Assembly (NCBI GenBank): GCA_030523805.1
Contig: JAUNHS010000076.1
Location: forward strand, 1-6,807
Length of the DNA stretch: 6,807 nt
DNA from: Acinetobacter sp.
GTDB lineage: Bacteria > Pseudomonadota > Gammaproteobacteria > Pseudomonadales > Moraxellaceae
Direction: 5' to 3'
This document shows, in pieces, positions 1-6,036 of the stretch. Both the position numbers and the translations under genes were made by a program. The notes under the pieces are model-generated. The model was not told where the DNA came from. It saw only the letters and a program-made list of their open reading frames with translations, and did not search any database. Numbering within the stretch: the stretch's first letter is position 1; each line of letters opens with the position of its first letter.

Positions 1-168
1 CAGCCTGCATTAAGCTATTATCCGATTAAAGTGCATTTTACTGGCGAAGAATATAACGAGAATTTGAAAAAGCCACGTATTACAGAGAAAAACCAAATAG
101 AAACTTATGTTTATGATGAAAAATCAAAGGAGTATAAAAAGAAATATACAGAAAAATTAAAGAATTAA
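1..168 (+). CDS. C-terminal fragment of an unrecognised protein
   Basis: Frame 1 is open from the first base of the window to a TAA at 166-168, giving 55 residues. The 5' part lies outside the window. The fragment is hydrophilic and rich in Lys, Glu and Tyr. It begins QPALSYYPIKVHFTG and ends in a strongly basic tail (KKKYTEKLKN). I see no membrane segment, signal peptide or catalytic motif in the visible part, and I do not recognise the family. Codon choice is more A-ending (AAA, ATA, ACA, GAA) than in the neighbouring fad genes. A hairpin terminator starts 19 bases after the stop, which supports a real gene end here. The gene converges on fadA. Function is unknown. Confidence 0.6.
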   Translation, partial: QPALSYYPIKVHFTGEEYNENLKKPRITEKNQIETYVYDEKSKEYKKKYTEKLKN

Positions 169-187
169 CGATTATTCTGCTCATAAC

Positions 188-220
188 AAATAAGCCAAAC
201 ATGATGTTTGGCTTATTTTG
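188..220. terminator. Bidirectional rho-independent terminator between the left-edge gene and fadA
   Basis: A perfect 13-bp stem pairs 188-200 with 206-218 around a five-base ATGAT loop. Its core is GCCAAAC/GTTTGGC. The plus-strand reading ends in TTATTTTG and the minus-strand reading ends in CTTATTTGTT, so the hairpin can serve both converging transcripts. It lies 19 bases after the left gene's stop and about 20 bases after the fadA stop. Confidence 0.85.
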
Positions 221-239
221 TTGATGATTACGGTTAGGC

Positions 240-1445
<1,206 letters not shown>

Positions 1446-3599
1446 TTAGAAAAAGGTTTTGCCGTCTTTTGCCATATCAAGCAACAGCTGTGGAGCTTGG
1501 TAAGCCTTACCTAAATGACTGTATTTATTACATAATGCTACATATTCTGCTACACCGATTTGGTCAATATAACGGCACGGCCCACCACGGAATGCAGGGA
1601 AACCTAAGCCCATAATCATCGCCATATCCGCTTCATTTGGCGTTGCGACAATGTTATCTTCCAAACAACGCACCGTTTCATTGCACAGAGCAATCATCAT
1701 ACGGTCAATGATTTCTTGGCTGTCAAAATCTTTACGTTCAGCAGTTGCTGTTTGAGCCACTAAATCATAGGCTGTTGGGTCAATGGTCTTGGCTTTTTTG
1801 CCTTTTTTATCAAGGCTGTATTGATAAAAACCAACATCATTTTTTTGTCCTAAACGATTGTTTTCAAACATCACTTCAACCGCACCTTTAAAATCAGGTT
1901 TCATACGGTCTGGGAAGCCTTCAGCCATCACTTTCGCAGCGTGTACACCTGTATCAATGCCGACTACGTCCATCAAATACGCAGGACCCATTGGCCAACC
2001 GAATTTTTCCATGATTTTGTCAATTTGTACAAAATCTGCACCATCTTTGAGCAATAAATCAAACGCACCAAAATAAGGGAATAATACACGATTGACTAAA
2101 AAGCCAGGGCAATCATTAACTACGATTGGCGTTTTGCCCATTTTTTGAGCCAATTTAACCGTTGTCGCAATCGCCACATCGCTAGTTTTTTCGCCACGAA
2201 TGATTTCCACCAAAGGCATCATGTGAACTGGGTTAAAGAAGTGCATTCCGACAAAATTTTCAGGACGTTTCAAGGCTTGAGCCAAGCGAGTGATGGAAAT
2301 GGTTGAAGTATTTGACGCTAAAATGCTATTTTCACGCACACGGCTTTCTACATCAGCCAATACTTTTTCTTTAACGGCTGGATTTTCCGTAACCGCTTCA
2401 ATGACAATATCTACATCGGTAAATTCATCATAACTTAAAGTCGGACGAATGCGAGCCAAGGTTTGCCCTGCTTTGGCTGGGGTCAATTTGCCACGTTCAA
2501 TTTGTTTTGCCAGTAATTTATTGGCTTCGTTCATACCTAAATCAAGCTGAGCATTGCCAATGTCTTTCATAATAATCGGTGTGCCTTTGCTTGCTGATTG
2601 ATAAGCAATGCCACCGCCCATAATGCCTGCACCAAGTACGGCAGCAAGATTGACATCATTTGCACCTTGCTCAAATTTTTTGGCTTTCTTTTTAATGAGT
2701 TGATCATTTAGGAATAAACCGACAAGTGCTGCAGCTTGTGGCGAACGAGCAGCTTGTACAAAGTTAGTCGCTTCAATTTTAATGGCTTCATCACGGTTTA
2801 ATTTGACGTGCTTTTCAATCGCATCAACAGCTAAAGCGACAGCAGGATATTGGCTTGGATTGGCTTTGGCAAAAATCACGCCTTTTGCCGCATTAAACGC
2901 CATGACCAATTCCAATTCACGCAAACGCACAGGGCTGACTTTTTCACGATGGCGAGCTTGCCAATCTAAAGTACCATTGATACATTTTTGCAATAAATCT
3001 AATGCTGCATTGTGTAATTGATCATCAGCAACAACGGCATCTACCAAGCCAATATTCAAGGCTTCTTGTGGTTTATATGATTTTGCTGTAGCAATGGCTT
3101 CCAAAGCGTTGTCCAAACCAACCAAACGTGGCATACGCACCGAACCACCAAAACCAGGGAAAATACCTAATTTAGTTTCAGGTAAACCGATTTGAGCCGA
3201 TGCCACCATCACACGGAAATCACCGACCAAGGTCATTTCACAGCCACCGCCCAACGCTGCACCATTAATGGCAATTACTTTTGGAAATGGTAAATCTTCA
3301 AAGCGGTTAAATACGGCATTAATATCTAGTAACCAACGCTCAATTTCTTCTGCTGGTTTAGAAAAATATTCTAAAAATTCAGTAATATCAGCCCCTGCAA
3401 TAAAAACTTTTTTGCCAGAACTTACAATCAAACCTTGAATATTTGCACTATTTTGCTCTAATACGCTGACTGCTGCGGCAAATTCTGCATTGGTCGCTTG
3501 GTCAAACTTATTAATACTGTCATGTTCGGCATTGAAGCACAAATTGACAATGCCTTCTTGAATAAACTCAGCCTGAATAGACTTGCCAGTGTATAGCAT
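1446..3599 (-). CDS. fadB: Fatty-acid oxidation complex alpha subunit: enoyl-CoA hydratase / 3-hydroxyacyl-CoA dehydrogenase
   Basis: This complete 717-residue multifunctional protein hydrates trans-2-enoyl-CoA to L-3-hydroxyacyl-CoA and oxidises it with NAD+ to 3-ketoacyl-CoA, which it passes to FadA. The N-terminal crotonase domain (about 1-190) has the oxyanion-hole stretch FIAGADITEF at 67-75 and the two hydratase glutamates, E121 (GGGCE) and E141 (GLPETKLG). A linker follows. The NAD-binding Rossmann domain opens with GAGIMGGG at 323-330. The dehydrogenase catalytic pair is H453 (GMHFFNPVH) and E465 (PLVE). The C-terminal dehydrogenase domains carry NDCPGFLVNR, GWPMGPAYLMD and a second helical repeat with ETVRCLEDN and FRGGPCRYID. 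Length and order match the gammaproteobacterial FadB family (E. coli 729 residues). The ATG at 3597-3599 follows an AGGAG Shine-Dalgarno sequence. The gene is first in the fadBA operon and divergent from rpmI. Confidence 0.97.
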   Translation of the reverse strand: MLYTGKSIQAEFIQEGIVNLCFNAEHDSINKFDQATNAEFAAAVSVLEQNSANIQGLIVSSGKKVFIAGADITEFLEYFSKPAEEIERWLLDINAVFNRFEDLPFPKVIAINGAALGGGCEMTLVGDFRVMVASAQIGLPETKLGIFPGFGGSVRMPRLVGLDNALEAIATAKSYKPQEALNIGLVDAVVADDQLHNAALDLLQKCINGTLDWQARHREKVSPVRLRELELVMAFNAAKGVIFAKANPSQYPAVALAVDAIEKHVKLNRDEAIKIEATNFVQAARSPQAAALVGLFLNDQLIKKKAKKFEQGANDVNLAAVLGAGIMGGGIAYQSASKGTPIIMKDIGNAQLDLGMNEANKLLAKQIERGKLTPAKAGQTLARIRPTLSYDEFTDVDIVIEAVTENPAVKEKVLADVESRVRENSILASNTSTISITRLAQALKRPENFVGMHFFNPVHMMPLVEIIRGEKTSDVAIATTVKLAQKMGKTPIVVNDCPGFLVNRVLFPYFGAFDLLLKDGADFVQIDKIMEKFGWPMGPAYLMDVVGIDTGVHAAKVMAEGFPDRMKPDFKGAVEVMFENNRLGQKNDVGFYQYSLDKKGKKAKTIDPTAYDLVAQTATAERKDFDSQEIIDRMMIALCNETVRCLEDNIVATPNEADMAMIMGLGFPAFRGGPCRYIDQIGVAEYVALCNKYSHLGKAYQAPQLLLDMAKDGKTFF

Positions 3600-3600
3600 G

Positions 3601-3618
3601 ATAAAACTCCTGTTTTAT
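3601..3618 (-). promoter_or_regulatory. Palindrome enclosing the fadB ribosome binding site
   Basis: On the minus strand the sequence reads ATAAAAC-AGGA-GTTTTAT, then one C, then the fadB ATG. The arms are perfect 7-bp complements. In the mRNA the four-base loop is the core of the Shine-Dalgarno sequence, and the 3' arm fills the spacer. As DNA, the core AAAC-N4-GTTT resembles the general form I recall for operators of PsrA, a TetR-family repressor of fadBA in Pseudomonas. The palindrome and its position are seen directly. Either role, RNA hairpin or repressor site, is inference. Confidence 0.5.
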
Positions 3619-3642
3619 AACCTGTTTTGCTTGCTTAAACCT

Positions 3643-3670
3643 TATATAAAGTACAGCGTTTTTTGCTGAA
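3643..3670 (-). promoter_or_regulatory. fadB: Candidate fadB promoter, proximal
   Basis: On the minus strand, TTCAGC (3670-3665) is followed after 16 bases by TATATA (3648-3643). This would start transcription near 3636 and give a leader of about 37 bases. The -10 region is very AT-rich (TTTATATAAG), but the -35 match is weak. It competes with the distal candidate at 3690-3718. Confidence 0.35.
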
Positions 3671-3683
3671 TGGGAATACCTTT

Positions 3684-3719
3684 TTTGCAAAGATAAAGTA
3701 TATATGTATCTTACGCAAA
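3684..3719 (-). promoter_or_regulatory. fadB: Candidate distal fadB promoter inside an inverted repeat
   Basis: On the minus strand, TTGCGT (3718-3713) and TATCTT (3695-3690) are separated by 17 bases. This promoter-like pair lies within an imperfect inverted repeat. The left arm is TTTGC-A-AAGATA (3684-3695) and the right arm is TATCTT-AC-GCAAA (3707-3719), with one inserted base and an AT-rich centre. The coincidence of arms with hexamers could mean an operator over a promoter, or simply AT-rich symmetry. Confidence 0.35.
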
Positions 3720-3757
3720 TCTAAAGCAAAAATAATGACTTAAAATACATCTTTCAC

Positions 3758-3799
3758 TGACAAAAAAGTCATAATGAGTGGTGGAATGTTTCATTATGA
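3758..3799. repeat. Cluster of short dyads in the fadB-rpmI intergenic region
   Basis: TGAC-A6-GTCA (3758-3771) runs into TCATAATGA (3769-3777). After 13 bases comes TCATTATGA (3791-3799), its exact reverse complement. Each nonamer is itself TCAT-W-ATGA, an odd-length palindrome, and the two centres are 22 bp apart, about two helical turns. The cluster ends 30 bases before the rpmI -35 box. This is the arrangement of a two-site DNA-binding protein, but no known regulator is identified. Confidence 0.4.
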
Positions 3800-3828
3800 A
3801 AAATCGTTGAAAATATCATCGCAACTAC

Positions 3829-3857
3829 TTGGCAAGCGATAAAAAACGCTGTAAAAT
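3829..3857 (+). promoter_or_regulatory. Sigma70-type promoter of rpmI-rplT
   Basis: TTGGCA (3829-3834) and TAAAAT (3852-3857) are separated by an ideal 17-base spacer. These match the consensus hexamers at four and five of six positions. The bases after the -10 box (AACGCC) are GC-richer than the surroundings. Such a discriminator is common at ribosomal promoters under stringent control, though that is inference here. Initiation is expected near 3864, giving a leader of about 65 bases. Confidence 0.75.
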
Positions 3858-3863
3858 AACGCC

Positions 3864-3928
3864 TTCCTTACCTGCAGGTCGTTTGCAATGGGGCAAATGA
3901 GCCGAACAGGTACTTTAAAGAGGTTGTT
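3864..3928 (+). promoter_or_regulatory. Structured rpmI 5' leader, possible L20 autoregulatory site
   Basis: The leader can fold with an outer stem TACCTG (3869-3874) with CAGGTA (3907-3912) and an inner stem TTTGC (3882-3886) with GCAAA (3893-3897). The structure ends just before the AAGAGG Shine-Dalgarno sequence (3918-3923), five bases before the ATG. In E. coli and Firmicutes, L20 represses rpmI-rplT by binding leader RNA that mimics its 23S rRNA site. The position fits such a role, but I cannot match this fold to a described L20 leader. Confidence 0.4.
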
Positions 3929-4123
3929 ATGGCTAAGTTAAAAACTCGCCGTGGTGCAGCAAAACGCTTTAAAGCGACTGCGAACGGTTTCAAACGCAAG
4001 CAAGCGTTTAAACGTCACATTTTGACTAAAAAGTCTCCTAAACGTATCCGTCAATTACGTGGCTGTGTAATGGTTCATGTAAGTGATGTTGCTTCAGTTC
4101 GTCGTATGTGCCCATACATCTAA
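3929..4123 (+). CDS. rpmI: 50S ribosomal protein L35
   Basis: This 64-residue, very basic protein has the typical bacterial L35 length and layout. It starts [15 protein letters not shown], continues with [15 protein letters not shown] and KRIRQLRG, and ends CPYI. L35 is a component of the large ribosomal subunit. The ATG at 3929-3931 is preceded by AAAGAGG at 3917-3923. It is the first gene of a two-gene unit: its TAA forms part of the Shine-Dalgarno sequence of rplT (TAAGGAG, 4121-4127), so translation of the pair is probably coupled. In many gammaproteobacteria infC lies directly upstream, but here there is a non-coding region and divergent fadB. Confidence 0.97.
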   Translation: MAKLKTRRGAAKRFKATANGFKRKQAFKRHILTKKSPKRIRQLRGCVMVHVSDVASVRRMCPYI

Positions 4124-4134
4124 GGAGATAAAAA

Positions 4135-4491
4135 ATGGCTCGTGTTAAACGTGGTGTAGTGGCTCATCGCCGTCACAAAAAAATTCTTGCTCGTGCTAAA
4201 GGTTACTATGGTGCACGTTCTCGTGTTTACCGTGTAGCGTTCCAAGCGGTTATCAAAGCTGGTCAATATGCGTACCGTGACCGTCGTCAGAAAAAACGTC
4301 AATTCCGTGCTTTATGGATTGCTCGTATCAATGCTGGTGCTCGTCAAAACGGTTTATCATACAGCCGTATGATTGCTGGCTTGAAAAAAGCACAAGTGAT
4401 TATTGACCGTCGTGTATTAGCGGATATCGCTTATCATGATGCGGTTGCATTTGCTGCTTTGGCTGAAAAAGCAAAATCTGCATTAGCTTAA
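4135..4491 (+). CDS. rplT: 50S ribosomal protein L20
   Basis: This complete 118-residue protein has the standard L20 length. It begins [30 protein letters not shown], spanning the long basic N-terminal helix that inserts into 23S rRNA. The globular C-terminal half follows ([37 protein letters not shown]). L20 is essential for early assembly of the large subunit and in several bacteria also represses its own operon at the rpmI leader. The ATG is 11 bases after the rpmI stop with TAAGGAG in front. The gene ends in two consecutive stops (TAA TAG) and a strong terminator, so pheS is not part of this transcript. Confidence 0.98.
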   Translation: MARVKRGVVAHRRHKKILARAKGYYGARSRVYRVAFQAVIKAGQYAYRDRRQKKRQFRALWIARINAGARQNGLSYSRMIAGLKKAQVIIDRRVLADIAYHDAVAFAALAEKAKSALA

Positions 4492-4515
4492 TAGATATTT
4501 ATTGTCTTATAAGCG

Positions 4516-4550
4516 AAAAAAGACTGCTTCGGCAGTCTTTTTTGTTTTTG
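4516..4550 (+). terminator. Rho-independent terminator of rpmI-rplT
   Basis: The GC stem GACTGC (4522-4527) with GCAGTC (4532-4537) is closed by the very stable TTCG tetraloop. It is extended by six A-T pairs (4516-4521 with 4538-4543) and followed by TTTTTTG and TTTTTG. It lies 24 bases after the rplT stop and is a textbook intrinsic terminator. The A-rich left flank could also stop transcription on the minus strand. Confidence 0.93.
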
Positions 4551-4597
4551 AGTATTTAAGTATGTATTCAAATGTTGGCTTCAATCTCAAAAAATAA

Positions 4598-4626
4598 TTT
4601 ACATTTATCCTGTAAAAAGCTATATC
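4598..4626 (+). promoter_or_regulatory. Candidate desaturase promoter overlapped by an inverted repeat
   Basis: TTTACA (4598-4603) and TATATC (4621-4626) are spaced by 17 bases, a reasonable sigma70 pair (five and four matches). The -35 hexamer is also the left arm of a perfect inverted repeat, TTTACA-N7-TGTAAA (4598-4616), an operator-like layout that would block RNA polymerase when bound. Initiation near 4633 would give a leader of about 120 bases. An alternative -10, TACAAT at 4661-4666, has no good -35. Confidence 0.45.
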
Positions 4627-4667
4627 CAAAAGTAAAAAAATAGAGTATATTACACACATGTACAATA

Positions 4668-4753
4668 ATTCTATGCCAAGAAAATGCAAATCATTGGGCA
4701 TAAATAAACAGCATAGAATCATCATTATGCAATCACTCTTTTGGAGAGTTGTT
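4668..4753 (+). promoter_or_regulatory. Desaturase 5' leader with competing stems and a paired Shine-Dalgarno sequence
   Basis: ATTCTATGC (4668-4676) is fully complementary to GCATAGAAT (4711-4719). Part of the same left arm, TATGCC (4672-4677), can instead pair with GGCATA (4697-4702), so the two folds exclude each other. Closer to the gene, ACTCT (4735-4739) and AGAGT (4745-4749) form a small hairpin whose loop and 3' arm contain the GGAGAG Shine-Dalgarno sequence (4743-4748). The pairings are seen directly. A regulatory or temperature-responsive role is inference. Confidence 0.4.
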
Positions 4754-5920
4754 ATGGATCATCATATTGAGTTTGACAAAAACGCACCAATTAACTGGCC
4801 AGCTTCTATTATGCTGATTGGCACACCGATTGTTGCGGCTATTGCGATTCCTTTATATGCGTATTATCAAGATTTTAGCTTGGGAGCGTGGTTAAGTTTA
4901 GCGTTCTTATTGGCATTTAGTAGTTTGGGGATTACAGCGGGTTATCATCGCTTATGGTCGCACCGTACGTATCATGCAAGTTTGCCGTTAAAATTATTTT
5001 TAATGATTGGTGGCAGTTTGGCCATTCAAAATAGTATTTTGTATTGGTCGGCAGGGCATCGTGTGCATCATCGTTTTGTAGATGATGAAGAAAAAGATCC
5101 GTATTCTATTAAACGTGGCTTTTGGTATGCACATTTAGGTTGGATGTTGCGTAATTATCCATCATCACCAAAAGATTATAGCAATGTGCCTGATTTGTTG
5201 AATGATAAATTGGTCATGTTCCAACATAACTATTATGTGCCTGTTGTTGTTGTATCTCATGTGGTGATTTTAGGTGGTATTGGTTGGGCAGTGGGTGATT
5301 TCTGGGGCGTATTGTTATTAGGTGGTTTATTGCGTTTAATTATTAGCCATCATGTAACATTCTTCATTAATTCATTGTGCCATATGTATGGCAAACGTCC
5401 TTATACTGATGAAAATACAGCACGAGATAATTTTTGGTTGTCTATTCCAACATGGGGTGAAGGCTATCACAATTATCACCATATTTTCCAATATGACTAT
5501 CGCAATGGGGTGAAATGGTGGCAATATGACCCAACCAAATGGCTGATTTGGACGTGTTCAAAAATTGGTTTGGCTAAAAATTTGCGTCGTATCCCAGCGT
5601 TTAATATTAAGCGTGCAGAATTGGAAATGAAATTTAAATATGCTGAACAAGATTTAGCCATTTATGGGCATGATTTGAATGAAGATATGCAAACGCTGAA
5701 ACAAAAAATTGGGCAAGAATATCACGACTTTTGTGCAACCATGAATGACTGGAAACAGTTGAAAGAGCAAGAGTTAAAGGCAAAAAAGAAATCATTTAAT
5801 GCGAAATTGACTGAATTAGATGATAAATTAAAAGCTGAATTTGCTTTAATTGAACAACGTTTAGCAGAGCAACATCAACGAGTAGAGCAGTTGGTGAAAG
5901 GCATTAAACGTACTGCATAA
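4754..5920 (+). CDS. Membrane fatty-acid (acyl-CoA delta-9 type) desaturase with a long helical C-terminal tail
   Basis: This 388-residue di-iron membrane desaturase of the stearoyl-CoA desaturase family introduces a cis double bond into saturated acyl chains at the inner membrane, using O2 and electrons from a separate reductase; no cytochrome b5 or ferredoxin domain is fused. The three histidine boxes are HRLWSH at 65-70, HRVHH at 102-106 and HNYHH at 239-243. NSLCH at 206-210 adds the usual extra histidine. Hydrophobic segments lie near 16-36, 43-63, 80-97, 161-183 and 186-206. Residues about 287-388 form a highly charged, apparently coiled-coil helical extension. I chose the ATG at 4754 because GGAG lies seven bases upstream; the frame is open to an ATG at 4658, but those 32 residues lack a ribosome site and overlap the leader. 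The gene is monocistronic between terminators. Acyl-CoA versus phospholipid substrate cannot be decided from the sequence. Confidence 0.9.
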   Translation: MDHHIEFDKNAPINWPASIMLIGTPIVAAIAIPLYAYYQDFSLGAWLSLAFLLAFSSLGITAGYHRLWSHRTYHASLPLKLFLMIGGSLAIQNSILYWSAGHRVHHRFVDDEEKDPYSIKRGFWYAHLGWMLRNYPSSPKDYSNVPDLLNDKLVMFQHNYYVPVVVVSHVVILGGIGWAVGDFWGVLLLGGLLRLIISHHVTFFINSLCHMYGKRPYTDENTARDNFWLSIPTWGEGYHNYHHIFQYDYRNGVKWWQYDPTKWLIWTCSKIGLAKNLRRIPAFNIKRAELEMKFKYAEQDLAIYGHDLNEDMQTLKQKIGQEYHDFCATMNDWKQLKEQELKAKKKSFNAKLTELDDKLKAEFALIEQRLAEQHQRVEQLVKGIKRTA

Positions 5921-5943
5921 AGTGGTTTGTGTGATGTAAAAAG

Positions 5944-5975
5944 AAAATCCATCACGGTGTGATGGATTTTTTATT
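5944..5975 (+). terminator. Rho-independent terminator of the desaturase gene
   Basis: A perfect 12-bp stem pairs 5944-5955 (AAAATCCATCAC) with 5959-5970 (GTGATGGATTTT) around a three-base loop. The plus-strand tail continues TTATT. It lies 23 bases after the desaturase stop. Read on the minus strand it ends in TTTTCTTTTT, so it can also back up termination of mpl. Confidence 0.9.
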
Positions 5976-5992
5976 GCATAAAAATGTGCTAT

Positions 5993-6020
5993 AAAAAACA
6001 CGCCCGAGAGCGTGCTTTTT
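5993..6020 (-). terminator. Terminator downstream of mpl
   Basis: The GC stem CACGC (5999-6003) with GCGTG (6010-6014) has a six-base loop. On the minus strand it is followed directly by TTTTTT (5998-5993), about 23 bases after the mpl stop. A plus-strand T run (6016-6021) makes it partly symmetrical. With the neighbouring hairpin it insulates two converging genes. Confidence 0.8.
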
Positions 6021-6036
6021 TATTTGGGAAAAGGAT

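Noticed and set aside
1858..3021. Plus-strand open frames at 1858-2076 and 2782-3021 opposite fadB
   Set aside because: Antisense shadows of fadB. Their translations follow the codon pattern of the opposite strand and show no family features.
3774..3842. 22-codon plus-strand ORF (MSGGMFHYEK...) upstream of rpmI
   Set aside because: It has no Shine-Dalgarno sequence, lies over the rpmI -35 box and so would need a separate transcript, and its length is expected by chance.
3870..3879. Ten-base perfect palindrome ACCTGCAGGT in the rpmI leader
   Set aside because: As RNA it can form only three base pairs around a TGCA loop. The same left arm pairs better with CAGGTA at 3907-3912, so I treat the palindrome as incidental.
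4507..4725. Minus-strand open frame across the rplT-desaturase gap
   Set aside because: It crosses the rplT terminator, has no ribosome site, and its Phe/Ile/Leu-rich translation is typical of AT-rich non-coding DNA.
4658..4753. In-frame 32-residue extension of the desaturase from the ATG at 4658
   Set aside because: There is no ribosome binding site before 4658. The ATG at 4754 has GGAG seven bases upstream and gives a normal N-terminus. The extension reads basic and unlike a desaturase, and overlaps the foldable leader.
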